The notes: generated by a model not told the origin, from the letters alone. A DNA stretch of 15,916 nt from JBOGED01 sp050743625 (GCA_050743625.1 JBOGED010000127.1:1-15916); one strand, 5' to 3'. Shown: positions 1-6,774, counted from the stretch's first letter. A program made the numbers and translations.

Positions 1-365
1 GTAACCGTCTCCGCAGCCGAATCCGCCGCTGCGGTGGAGGGTGCCGCTGTGGTGGGTTGGGGGGCGGTGTCGGCGAGAACGTATTTGCGGTAGGCGGCTG
101 CCGAGGCTGCGGCCGCGGCGGCTGCTCGTTCCGCGCTGGACGGCGCCGCTGCCGGCTCGGGAGCGGGCGTGGGCTTCGGGGATGCCTTGGCGGGCGGCTT
201 GCTCGGGGTCGGCGGGTGTTCCACGGGCGCGTCGGATCGGGTGGTGTCTCGAGAGATGATCTTCCAGATCTCTCGCAGTACGGGCTGGAGTTGACTGATG
301 CCCTGGAGGAGCATCGCCACCCAGTGTCCCAACCGATCCTGGTTTCGCGGCGTCCCGGTTGCCAT
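1..365 (-). CDS. Ala/Pro-rich hypothetical protein, 3' end outside window
   Basis: Reading from ATG at 365 there is an open frame of 121 codons to the window edge with no stop, so the gene is cut. The first ~40 residues form an amphipathic segment rich in Leu, Ile and Trp (motifs LGHWVAMLLQGISQLQPVLREIW), followed by a Pro/Lys/Ala linker (PPTPSKPPAKASPKPTPAPEP), an Ala-rich run with AAAAAASAAAYRKYV, and another Ala/Thr/Pro stretch. An in-frame ATG at 377 is an alternative start; I chose 365 because GGGGG lies 5 nt upstream of it. No family is recognised. The Leu-rich head plus Ala-rich tail resembles histone-H1-like or granule-associated proteins in composition only, so no function is assigned. 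Confidence 0.55.
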   Translation of the reverse strand, partial: MATGTPRNQDRLGHWVAMLLQGISQLQPVLREIWKIISRDTTRSDAPVEHPPTPSKPPAKASPKPTPAPEPAAAPSSAERAAAAAAASAAAYRKYVLADTAPQPTTAAPSTAAADSAAETV

Positions 366-391
366 TGCTGCCCCCATCGTTGAATGCAATA

Positions 392-428
392 GCTGGCGTT
401 GACATCAAAGGACGATCAGAACGCCAGC
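392..428. promoter_or_regulatory. 9-bp inverted repeat upstream of the Ala/Pro-rich gene, possible operator
   Basis: GCTGGCGTT at 392-400 and AACGCCAGC at 420-428 are perfect inverted copies separated by 19 nt. On the minus strand a TTGACG (-35-like) overlaps the outer arm near 431-426 and a TTTGAT lies about 18 nt downstream, so the repeat spans a plausible promoter for the gene starting at 365/377. It also lies just beyond the stop of the small membrane gene at 440 and could act as a hairpin there. The sequence match is direct; the operator role is inference. Confidence 0.3.
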
Positions 429-439
429 GTCAAGCCCCA

Positions 440-637
440 TCAACGTGCGACGCGGCTATCTCCGTGATCCGCTTCGCCACCGTCTTGGGGTTGGGTTTCG
501 GGTTCGGGCTCCGAGCCCCAGATGTGCATGATGAGCGGAGCACCGATCAGGAAGAGAAAGAGCAGGAAGAACAGCGAGAGCCAGTACCACACGTCCCATC
601 CATAACCCACTCCGGCGAGGACGGCTGTGGTCTCCAT
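440..637 (-). CDS. Small single-helix membrane protein (65 aa)
   Basis: The ATG at 637 is preceded by AAGGGA with 6-nt spacing, a good ribosome binding site. The 65-residue product has a short N-terminus, one strongly hydrophobic helix at about residues 17-42 (WYWLSLFFLLFLFLIGAPLIM), then an acidic, Pro-rich and hydrophilic tail (SEPEPETQPQDGGEAD). That is the layout of a small membrane subunit or a membrane-anchored accessory peptide. It is followed closely on the same strand by the gene at 365 and preceded by a 47-codon ORF. No family is recognised; a small oxidase or transporter accessory subunit is possible but nothing in the neighbourhood proves it. Confidence 0.6.
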   Translation of the reverse strand: METTAVLAGVGYGWDVWYWLSLFFLLFLFLIGAPLIMHIWGSEPEPETQPQDGGEADHGDSRVAR

Positions 638-658
638 GTTCGTCCCTTCGCTGCGACC

Positions 659-802
659 TTACGCCTGGCTCATGATGACACCCAGGCCGAGCTTTCGATA
701 GGTGGGACCTGAGAAGCCTCCGCGGTCAGGGAGCCAACCCTCGAGTGCCTCGAGCCCAGCGGCGGTGTCGTTCAGGTAGATCGCCAGCAGTCGAGGCCTC
801 AC
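659..802 (-). CDS. 47-aa ORF, possibly the remnant of a longer gene
   Basis: A GTG at 802 opens a 48-codon frame ending in TAA at 659-661. It begins 4 nt after the stop of the oxidoreductase remnant at 807, with GGGTGA upstream, so it looks translationally coupled. The N-terminus reads RPRLLAIYLNDTAAGLEAL. I recall an uncharacterised actinobacterial family that begins with a similar LLAIYLND stretch, but those proteins are longer, and here the similarity appears to fade after about 15 residues. Given the decayed gene just upstream, this may be a truncated or rearranged copy rather than a functional peptide. Confidence 0.35.
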   Translation of the reverse strand: MRPRLLAIYLNDTAAGLEALEGWLPDRGGFSGPTYRKLGLGVIMSQA

Positions 803-806
803 CGCG

Positions 807-1644
807 TCACCCGAGTCGCGGCGCGAGCTCGGCGCGGTAGAAGTCGAGGAATCCCGCCTGGTCCTTGCCCATCTGGCTGAGGTAGATCTCGTCGTACCCA
901 GCGTCGACGTATTCTTGGATGGCTTTCAGCCAGCGGTCGCGATCCGGGCCGAGGGGGAACTGATCGGCCATCATGTCCTCGGTCACCAGGGACCCGGCCT
1001 GCTCGAAGTCGGACGGCAGGGCCAGCTCCTGAGCGAGCCGGCCCGGTAGGACCTCGTTGGTCCAGCGCATCGCGGTCTTCCGGCCTGGCGTTCGTCGGCG
1101 GCCCAGCAGCCTTTGAGGCCGCCGGCTTTCGGTCCGGTGCCGCCCTCTTGCTCGTATTGGTGGAGCAGGTCGCCGTCCGGCTTCATTCCGACGTAGCCGT
1201 CGCCGATCCGGGCGGCGAGGCGGAGCGCCTTGGGGCCGAAGGCGGACACCGGCCGGCGGCCAGTGGTCACCGAGGATGTGCTCGTTCAGCCGCTCGCCGC
1301 TGCCGACCCCGAGCCGGAAGCGGCCGGGCATCATCGCCGCCGCGGTCGCGGCGGCGTGGGCCACGATCGCGGGATGGGTGCGCATGGTCGGGCAGGTGAC
1401 CGCGGTCGTGAGACGCAGCCGCGTGGTCGCGGCGATCCCGCCGATCACGGTCCAACACGAAGGGGCTATTGCCCTGCGCACCGGTCCAGGGGTGGAAGTG
1501 GTCGCTGATCCAGGCCGAGCGGAAACCGGCCTCCTCCACCTGCCGCGCGTAATCCACGAGCTCTCGAGGGCCGTGCTCCTCGCTCGCGAGAAAGACTCGG
1601 TTTACGCCCGGGGTTCGCCCCAGCCCGACGAGCGTGTGAGCCAT
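807..1644 (-). pseudogene. Decayed F420-dependent luciferase-like oxidoreductase (LLM class, G6PDH-related family)
   Basis: Pieces in three frames join into one protein of the F420-dependent luciferase-like monooxygenase family, the group with ISDHFHPW near the N-terminus and TCPT...HPAIVAQAAATAA in the middle. Frame 1 (from ATG 1644, SD GAAGG) gives EEHGPRELVDYARQVEEAGF and ISDHFHPW. One extra base near 1453-1456 shifts to the frame giving WTVIGGIAATTRL, TTAVTCPTMRTHPAIVAH, GVGSGERLNEHILGDHWPP. At 1240-1251 the frame jumps to SAFGPKALRLAARIGDGYVG, skipping roughly 55-60 expected residues. A missing base near 1081-1087 then leads to RKTAMRW, LVTEDMMADQFPLGPD and DAGYDEIYLSQMGKDQAGF, stopping at 807. 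An active enzyme would use F420 in hydride transfer; this copy cannot encode one. Family assignment is firm, substrate unknown. Confidence 0.88.
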
Positions 1645-1656
1645 GACGCCTTCCCC

Positions 1657-1698
1657 GAACAGGGATTTAGGGGTGTATCTGCCCCGAAATCCCTGTTC
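1657..1698. repeat. 17-bp inverted repeat (hairpin A) just upstream of the oxidoreductase remnant
   Basis: The arms 1657-1673 and 1682-1698 are complementary over 17 bp with one mismatch (arm GAACAGGGATTTAGGGG against the complement of CCCCGAAATCCCTGTTC), with an 8-nt loop. On the minus strand the stem ends directly before the GGGGAAGG ribosome binding site of the remnant gene at 1644, so it would sit in that gene's 5' leader. There is no U-run. Together with the second hairpin at 1750-1787 it suggests a non-coding repeat element. Confidence 0.75.
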
Positions 1699-1749
1699 AG
1701 GAACCCAGGCGCGCCAGGTATCACCACAGTCCCACAATGGCGGTTCTGT

Positions 1750-1787
1750 GTGCTGGATGTGCGCCGTATATGGCGCACATCCAGCAC
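1750..1787. repeat. Perfect 16-bp inverted repeat (hairpin B) downstream of terC
   Basis: GTGCTGGATGTGCGCC at 1750-1765 and its exact complement at 1772-1787 flank the 6-nt loop GTATAT. The terC stop is 27 nt away, so transcripts of terC would form this hairpin at their 3' end. It could work as a terminator or RNA-stabilising stem, though no U-tract follows on either strand. The 51 nt between this and hairpin A look non-coding. Confidence 0.8.
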
Positions 1788-1813
1788 GGAAACGAACAAC
1801 AGGGCGGCTCTCG

Positions 1814-2806
1814 TCAGTGGTGGTCTGGGCTGCGGAGGCGGGCTGGCTCACGGACCGGGGCCTCTTGTGCTAAAAGTTTTTCGCGCCGATTGGCTCGCAA
1901 GCTGGCCACGATCGTGATCACCAGGATCACCATGATGATCGCGAGGCTTTGGAGGGGGTCGGGGTGCCAGATGCCCTCGATGCCCTCGGTGAGCAGCTTC
2001 ACGCCGACGAAGCCGAGGATGACCGCGAGGCCGGCGTTCAGGTAGCGCAGCTTGTCGGCGGCGCCGGCGAGCAGGAAGTAGAGCGAGCGCAGGCCGAGGA
2101 TGGCGAAGATATTCGAGGTCAGCACGATAAATGGGTCTTGTGTGATCGCAAAGATCGCGGGGATCGAGTCGACCGCGAAAATGAGGTCGCTGAACTCGAT
2201 GAGCAGCAGCACGATGAACAGCGGGGTGGCGAGCAACTTTCCGCTCTCGCGCACGAAGAAGCGATCGCCGCGGTACCCGGCCGTTGTGGGCACGATCTGC
2301 CGGACGCGCTTCATTATCCGAGAGTTCGTCACGTCCGTCGTCTCGTTGCGCTCCCGCCACGTCCTCCACGCGACGTAGAGAAGGAACGCGCCGAAGACAT
2401 ACAGGATCCACTCGAAACGTTGGACCAGCGCGGCGCCGACGAAGATGAGGACGGTGCGCATCACGATCGCGCCGACCACGCCGTAGAACAGGACGCGGTG
2501 CTGCAGCTCACGTGGCACGGAAAGCGCGCTGAAGATCAGCACGAAGACGAAGACGTTGTCCACCGACAGCGACTTCTCGATCACGTAGCCGGAGAAGTAG
2601 TTGACGACCGCTTGACCGCCGCCATCTTGGTGGAGTTGAGGGACGAATAGGCCGAACAGGATCGACACGCCGATCCAGATCGTCGACCAGATGGCGGCTT
2701 CTTTGATCGAGACGGCGTGCGTATCGCGTTGAACGACGAAGAGGTCGATCGCGAGCAGGACCGTGACTATGGCGGCAAATACGCCGTAGAGGACCGGATC
2801 CGACAT
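1814..2806 (-). CDS. terC: TerC family integral membrane protein, probable manganese exporter
   Basis: 330 residues with 7-8 predicted membrane helices matching the TerC/Alx family. Two acidic membrane motifs typical of the family are present: EKSLSVDNVFVF near residue 78 and IEFSDLIFAVDSIPA near residue 205, which are thought to line the metal path. The C-terminus ends in a short charged tail (RANRREKLL). The ATG at 2806 is preceded by GGAG at 5 nt. Family members such as E. coli Alx and bacillial TerC homologues export Mn2+ or supply it to secreted metalloproteins. The leader carries a yybP-ykoY manganese riboswitch (2880-3008), which strongly supports manganese as the relevant ion. It lies directly after qcrB on the same strand, so readthrough from the bc operon is possible. 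Confidence 0.93.
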   Translation of the reverse strand: MSDPVLYGVFAAIVTVLLAIDLFVVQRDTHAVSIKEAAIWSTIWIGVSILFGLFVPQLHQDGGGQAVVNYFSGYVIEKSLSVDNVFVFVLIFSALSVPRELQHRVLFYGVVGAIVMRTVLIFVGAALVQRFEWILYVFGAFLLYVAWRTWRERNETTDVTNSRIMKRVRQIVPTTAGYRGDRFFVRESGKLLATPLFIVLLLIEFSDLIFAVDSIPAIFAITQDPFIVLTSNIFAILGLRSLYFLLAGAADKLRYLNAGLAVILGFVGVKLLTEGIEGIWHPDPLQSLAIIMVILVITIVASLRANRREKLLAQEAPVREPARLRSPDHH

Positions 2807-2879
2807 CTGTGCTCCAGGGCAGGGGCAACCTACGCGCCCCGCCGGGTAGGGTCGGGGACACTCAGGGCTGCGGGTGGGC

Positions 2880-3008
2880 CCGAAGGTCTCGCATCCACGC
2901 GTTCGTGGGCGCCGGTCCGGATGGTCCCCGTGTGGGGCTAGGGGCCATCGTGCTGACGAACGGGCGCCGGTTCCGCCTCACGGCTGTACCGTCGCTACTG
3001 CCCTCCGG
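2880..3008 (-). ncRNA. yybP-ykoY manganese riboswitch in the terC leader
   Basis: Read on the minus strand, the element starts with CCGGAGG and closes with CCTTCGG, forming a 7-bp P1 with one G-U pair. Inside, in order: GGGCAGTAGC, the counterpart of the conserved GGGGAGUAGC; P2 hairpin ACGG/CCGT; a long P3 with the conserved CGTCA on its 5' side and ATCCGG on its 3' side, topped by CCCC/GGGG inside ATGG/CCAT; then P4 hairpin CCACG-AACG-CGTGG directly before GCGAGACCTT, the hallmark 3' motif. This order matches the Lactococcus lactis yybP-ykoY structure. The class binds Mn2+ and controls Mn exporters. About 73 nt separate P1 from the terC ATG and hold a CCTAC/GTAGG stem, but no obvious U-rich terminator, so control of translation is more likely. 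Confidence 0.88.
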
Positions 3009-3013
3009 TCTCT

Positions 3014-4384
3014 CTAGGTATGCAGACTACCTGGCTCCAGGCGCGTGTCCGCGTCAACCTCCGCGGACGCCACGCGGAGACCGGTCCGCGCCAGCCGCCG
3101 TTTGCTGTACCGGTACAGCAGGAACGCGAGCAATGGCGGGACCAACACCGCGCTCAGGCGGAAGAACCGTGTGAGCCCCTCGATCGGGATACCGGTGAGC
3201 CGCGACAGGATGTCGTTGGTCGCGGCGGCGGAGACGATCAGGACGAATGAGAAGGTCCCGATCGACATCGCCGCGCGCAACGGGATCTCCAGCGGGTTCG
3301 ACAGGACGTGCCACTCGCCGCGCAGTCCATAGACCTTGCGTTCGAGGAACGGATACGCGATCAGCGCGCCGAACACCAGCGTGGGGAGCAGGATGCCGGC
3401 GACGAACGGCCCCGAGATCGTGACGCCGGGAAGATCCACCTCGACCGGCGGCAAGATCCGCAACATCCCGTCGACCCAGAACAGGAACCAGTCGGGTTGC
3501 GCGTTGTTGCCGACCTCACCCGGAAGATAAGGGCCAAGCAATGCGACGTCGCTCCAGGGGACCAGGACCGCCGACGCGGTCAAGAGGCCTCCGATCCACA
3601 GGACCAGGGTGGTCGACTCTTGGAACTGCGCTGGCCACAGCGGCTTGCCGACGACCATACGGTGCCCGTCGATACCCCGGCGCGGGAACTGGGTATGGCG
3701 CTGGCGAACGAGCAGCGTGAGGTGGACGCTGATCAGGCCGATGATCAGCGCGGGGATCAGCATCACGTGGAACACGAAGAACCGCGGGATGAGATCTCCC
3801 GTCGGGAACGCGCCCCCGAACACCCAGAAGGCCAGCTGATCCCCGATGACCGGGAAGCTCAGCAGCTCGGAGTAGGCGATGCGGATGCCGGTGCCGGCGA
3901 GCGAGTCGTAGGGCAGCGAGTAGCCGACGAAGCCCTCCGCGAGGGCGAGCGTGAGGAGCAGCAGGCCGATGTGGTAGTTGGGCTCCCGCGGCTTGCGGAA
4001 CGCGCCGGTGAGCAGGATGCGCAGCATGTGGAGGATCGTCGAGGCGATGAACAGGTGCGAGGCGGCGCGGTGGATGCGCCGCATCATCAACCCGCCCGGG
4101 ACCTCTTCCGACAGCCGGATGACGGACGCGAACGCCTCGGGCAGTTGGACTCCCCGGTAGAGAGGGCTGGACCCCGCATACGTCACGAGCTCCGTGGAGG
4201 GCCGGTAGAAGAACGTGAGGAACGTCCCGGTGGCGATGAGCACGACGAACGAGAACAACGCCACCTCGCCCAGCAAGAACGACCAGTGGTGCGGGAACAC
4301 CTTGTTCGCCACCTTGCGCCCCGGCCGGCGTAGCCCGAGCCGTGAGTCCAACGCGTCGAACAGGAGCGCGAACAGCGGTGTCAT
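3014..4384 (-). CDS. qcrB: Cytochrome bc complex cytochrome b subunit
   Basis: 456-residue multi-helix protein. The start at 4384 is chosen because AGGAGG lies 7 nt upstream; the frame stays open further up but only inside the Rieske gene. The sequence opens with an actinobacterial signature (FPHHWSFLLGE, residues 30-39). Haem-ligand histidines pair as H105/H119 and H206/H221, spaced as in cytochrome b. A PDWF motif (about residue 284) replaces the PEWY of mitochondrial cytochrome b, as in menaquinol-oxidising forms; it is followed by LRILPP. It sits in the membrane, oxidises menaquinol and passes electrons to the Rieske centre. At 456 aa it is shorter than the ~540 aa of mycobacterial QcrB. 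Last gene of qcrCAB; the terC riboswitch begins 5 nt after its stop. Confidence 0.95.
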   Translation of the reverse strand: MTPLFALLFDALDSRLGLRRPGRKVANKVFPHHWSFLLGEVALFSFVVLIATGTFLTFFYRPSTELVTYAGSSPLYRGVQLPEAFASVIRLSEEVPGGLMMRRIHRAASHLFIASTILHMLRILLTGAFRKPREPNYHIGLLLLTLALAEGFVGYSLPYDSLAGTGIRIAYSELLSFPVIGDQLAFWVFGGAFPTGDLIPRFFVFHVMLIPALIIGLISVHLTLLVRQRHTQFPRRGIDGHRMVVGKPLWPAQFQESTTLVLWIGGLLTASAVLVPWSDVALLGPYLPGEVGNNAQPDWFLFWVDGMLRILPPVEVDLPGVTISGPFVAGILLPTLVFGALIAYPFLERKVYGLRGEWHVLSNPLEIPLRAAMSIGTFSFVLIVSAAATNDILSRLTGIPIEGLTRFFRLSAVLVPPLLAFLLYRYSKRRLARTGLRVASAEVDADTRLEPGSLHT

Positions 4385-4395
4385 TCTTGAGCCTC

Positions 4396-5256
4396 CTACC
4401 CGAACGCCGGACCGACCTGCTCGGCGAAATCGCCCAGCGCGATCAGCTCGCCGCTCTCGATGCCCAGCGGAAGCTGTGGGAGCGCCCGCTGTGCCGGCCC
4501 GAACGTCACGACCGCGCCACGGTTCGCGTCGAAGGTCGACTGATGGCATGGGCAGAAGAGCGCGTTCTCCCGCTCACGGAACAGCGCGACCGGGCAGCCC
4601 GCGTGCGTGCAGATCTTGGAGTAGGCGACCACGTTGCCGTCGACGGTCCATTCGGGCCGCGTGGGCGGCCGGGGCGGCCTGGTCAGGCGGAGCACGATGA
4701 CCGCCGACGGCTCGGCGCCGATCGCGGCCTCTGGCCAGGCGGTCACGACGCCGCCCGGCGCGATGCCCTCCGGCCGCACGGGCTGGCCGTCGCCCGTCAC
4801 GAGCCGGCGGCCAGCCCGCAACTGGGTCGTCCGCAGCTGGTTGCCCGGGGCCGGGCCCAAGGAGCTGACCGGCACCAAGAAGCTCAAGCCCAGCACCGTC
4901 GCGCACCCGATCAAGATCCGGGTCAGCAGCGGTCTGCGCCCCACGACGGGCTCGACATCAGAAAGGGCAGGTTCATCCGGCAGCGGCCCCACCCGAGGCT
5001 CGGCGGCGACGATGTCTGGGTAGCGATCGGCGAAGTAGCGGCGGACCGAGATCGCCATGAAGAGCATCGCCAGCGCGAGCAGCGTCGCGAACACGCTCAG
5101 CGGAGCGCCGAGCAGCAGCGCGATACCAAACCCGGCGGCGCAGGCGGCGGCGGCGATGGCGGTGCCGATCACGAGCGCGTCGTTCGCCTGGCTCGGTGGG
5201 GGAACCCGCTCGGCGATGACCTCGAGCTGCTCGGTGGGACGTGTCTGGAAGCTCAC
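4396..5256 (-). CDS. qcrA: Rieske iron-sulfur subunit of the cytochrome bc complex
   Basis: 286 residues. Hydrophobic segments at about 27-50, 52-72 and 109-130 give the three-helix N-terminal anchor typical of actinobacterial QcrA, with the Rieske domain after the last helix. The 2Fe-2S ligands are visible: CTHAGC (C216, H218, disulfide C221) and CPCHQST (C235, H238, disulfide C237). It takes an electron from menaquinol at the Qo site of QcrB and hands it to the cytochrome c subunit. The ATG overlaps the last codon and stop of qcrC (5253-5256), so the two are translationally coupled, and qcrB starts 11 nt after its stop. Confidence 0.95.
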   Translation of the reverse strand: MSFQTRPTEQLEVIAERVPPPSQANDALVIGTAIAAAACAAGFGIALLLGAPLSVFATLLALAMLFMAISVRRYFADRYPDIVAAEPRVGPLPDEPALSDVEPVVGRRPLLTRILIGCATVLGLSFLVPVSSLGPAPGNQLRTTQLRAGRRLVTGDGQPVRPEGIAPGGVVTAWPEAAIGAEPSAVIVLRLTRPPRPPTRPEWTVDGNVVAYSKICTHAGCPVALFRERENALFCPCHQSTFDANRGAVVTFGPAQRALPQLPLGIESGELIALGDFAEQVGPAFG

Positions 5257-6071
5257 GACGCCTTTTCCTCGCTCTTGGAGTCCTTTCGAGGGTCAGGGAA
5301 CCAGGCCGGCGTTCCCCCGATCCAGAACAGGGAGAACAGGAGTACGAGCGTGGCGAGGGCCACGAACCCCGCCGCGTACACGGGGTTCAACTCGACCAGG
5401 CCGAAGATGGGCGACCGGGGCTCGTCCTCCACGAACTGCAGGTACCCGACCACGTCGTTCACCTCTTGGTCCGTGATCTGCGATTGGGTGAACCGCGGCA
5501 TCGCGAAGGGGCCGACGCGGATCGCCTCGGCGATCACGACCGGGTCGTACTCGGTCAGCGGAGGCGTGAACGCGCCGGCTCCCGCGACTCCACCGGCTCC
5601 CGTCGCGCCGTGGCAGTGCGCGCATTGCTGCTGGTAGACCTGCAGCCCGGCCGACGCGTTGCCCGGCATAGCCTCGGGAATCTGTCCGGTCAGCGCGAAC
5701 TCCTGGGTCATCCAGGCAATGAGCGACTCCCTAGCCTCCCCCGTCACCGTCGGTTGCCGCAGCCGGTTGTCGAAGGGGTCACCGACCGGTGGCATCCGCC
5801 CCGCCCGCAACACCAGGTCGGCGTAGGCGACCTCCAAGCCGCGGAGCGGCGGAGCTTGCCGGTCCGTGCCGCGAACGAGGGCCCCTCGCCCGTCACCGCC
5901 ATGGCACTGCGCGCACTGCTGTTGGTAGATCAAGGCGCCCTGCCGCACCTGCTCCTGGCTGGGCTCTTGGCTATGCGCCTGGATGGGACCCCGCGCCAAG
6001 CTCGTGGCGGCGACGGCGAGGGTGACCACCAACGCCCACCCGAGCAACGCGATCCCTTGGCTCCGTCGCAC
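5253..6071 (-). CDS. qcrC: Di-haem cytochrome c subunit of the cytochrome bc complex
   Basis: 272 residues starting at a GTG; AAGGA sits 7 nt upstream and the nearby ATG at 6078 is out of frame. It has an N-terminal signal/anchor helix (about 8-27), two class I cytochrome c domains with CAQCH (C53, C56, H57) and CAHCH (C150, C153, H154), likely sixth-ligand methionines in GRMPP (M93) and FAMPRF (M191), and a C-terminal membrane helix at about 232-252. Di-haem, membrane-anchored c subunits replace c1 plus soluble cytochrome c in Actinobacteria, passing electrons straight to an aa3 oxidase. First gene of qcrCAB; no oxidase subunit genes are in the window. Confidence 0.95.
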   Translation of the reverse strand: MRRSQGIALLGWALVVTLAVAATSLARGPIQAHSQEPSQEQVRQGALIYQQQCAQCHGGDGRGALVRGTDRQAPPLRGLEVAYADLVLRAGRMPPVGDPFDNRLRQPTVTGEARESLIAWMTQEFALTGQIPEAMPGNASAGLQVYQQQCAHCHGATGAGGVAGAGAFTPPLTEYDPVVIAEAIRVGPFAMPRFTQSQITDQEVNDVVGYLQFVEDEPRSPIFGLVELNPVYAAGFVALATLVLLFSLFWIGGTPAWFPDPRKDSKSEEKAS

Positions 6072-6162
6072 GCGCCATTCCTTTCCGGCGTACCCCGGCC
6101 TCGGCCACTAGTCCTACCATGGCAGTATCGGGCCGCGATGCTCCAGATCCGGTTTAATCCCG

Positions 6163-6176
6163 CCGTCTCGAGACGG
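6163..6176. promoter_or_regulatory. 14-bp perfect palindrome between qcrC and the lipoprotein gene
   Basis: CCGTCTCGAGACGG is a perfect palindrome 20 nt before the lipoprotein ATG and about 90 nt upstream of the qcrC start. TTTAAT at 6153-6158 is a possible -10 box toward the lipoprotein; no convincing -35 is seen. The palindrome may be an operator or a hairpin in the lipoprotein leader. Role inferred from position only. Confidence 0.35.
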
Positions 6177-6195
6177 ACCACGAGTAAGGGAAGCG

Positions 6196-6744
6196 ATGCT
6201 GTTGACCGTACGCGCTCGCTCGGTCGCGATGCTGCTCGGCAGCTTGGTCGTCGCCGGATGCGGAGGCGGTGAATCCACGACCCAGGAGGACGCGCCAATC
6301 CAGGGCCCGACCGTGCAAGCCGAGGCGGTGCGAGCCCCTGGGCCGCAGAGAACCAGCCCGCCAGGACCGCTGACTCCCGACCTCGAGCAGGCGAACGATC
6401 AGGGCGTCTCGGTACGGATCAACAGGATCACGTTCGCGCCCGAGGAGATCCTCGTAGACTTGACCGTGCGGAATGAATCGCAGGCAATGATCGCGCTGGC
6501 CAGCAGCCCTTACACCGGTATGACCCTGGTGGACGACCGCGGCACCTCGTACAACTTCGAGGTGCCCGAGCGCAACAAGGCGCTTCAGGTCGAGCCGGGA
6601 GAGACCTACGAGGGTCAGGTCACCTTCCTCGGCGAGCTCGCGGGAGGCGCCTCCTCGCTCACGCTGATCACGAACGCGGGCTCGCAAGGCGACGCGTTCG
6701 TCCCGCGCTTCGAGTTCACCGCCATCGCGATCGAGGACGCGTGA
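6196..6744 (+). CDS. Secreted lipoprotein with an Ig-like beta domain (DUF4352-like)
   Basis: 182 residues. The ATG at 6196 follows AAGGGAAGCG. The N-terminus is a lipoprotein signal: Arg-containing start, hydrophobic stretch and lipobox LVVAGC with Cys22 as lipidation site, then GGGES. A Pro/Gln-rich linker runs to about residue 65, followed by a beta-rich domain (VSVRINRITFAPEEILVDL, SPYTGMTLVDDRGTSYNF, EPGETYEGQVTF) resembling the DUF4352/telokin-like fold, in which a response to solvent-exposed ligands or ions has been proposed. It is divergent from qcrCAB. Function unknown; membrane-anchored, outward-facing. It lacks any haem or metal motif, so a role in bc complex assembly is only a contextual possibility. 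Confidence 0.8.
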   Translation: MLLTVRARSVAMLLGSLVVAGCGGGESTTQEDAPIQGPTVQAEAVRAPGPQRTSPPGPLTPDLEQANDQGVSVRINRITFAPEEILVDLTVRNESQAMIALASSPYTGMTLVDDRGTSYNFEVPERNKALQVEPGETYEGQVTFLGELAGGASSLTLITNAGSQGDAFVPRFEFTAIAIEDA

Positions 6745-6774
6745 GCGACGCCTGAGCGACGCGTGAACGCGTGA
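6735..6774. repeat. Short direct repeats at the end of the lipoprotein gene
   Basis: A GACGCGTGAGC / GACGCCTGAGC / GACGCGTGAAC pattern repeats about three times at ~11-nt steps, beginning in the last codons of the lipoprotein gene and spanning its stop. Each unit carries a TGA. It looks like local slippage duplication that created extra stop codons; no regulatory role is implied. Confidence 0.4.

Noticed and set aside
41..383. Plus-strand ORFs in the first 400 bases
   Set aside because: Gly/Arg-rich antisense frames of the Ala/Pro-rich gene, which has more natural composition and start context on the minus strand.
1657..1787. CRISPR array
   Set aside because: Only two unrelated palindromes, no repeated unit with regular spacers.
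1267..1851. 194-aa minus-strand ORF starting upstream of the hairpins
   Set aside because: It merely reads through the non-coding hairpin region into the first segment of the oxidoreductase remnant; the real start is ATG 1644 with its own ribosome binding site.
3308..4333. 341-aa plus-strand ORF
   Set aside because: Antisense shadow of qcrB: charged, low-complexity translation with no fold, while the minus frame shows haem ligands and helices.
4342..5637. 431-aa plus-strand ORF across qcrA and qcrC
   Set aside because: Its product is Arg/Gln/His-rich without motifs and covers two well-identified minus-strand genes; high-GC shadow.
5241..6272. 343-aa plus-strand ORF over qcrC and the intergenic gap
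   Set aside because: Antisense to the two haem motifs of qcrC and contains no recognisable domain.
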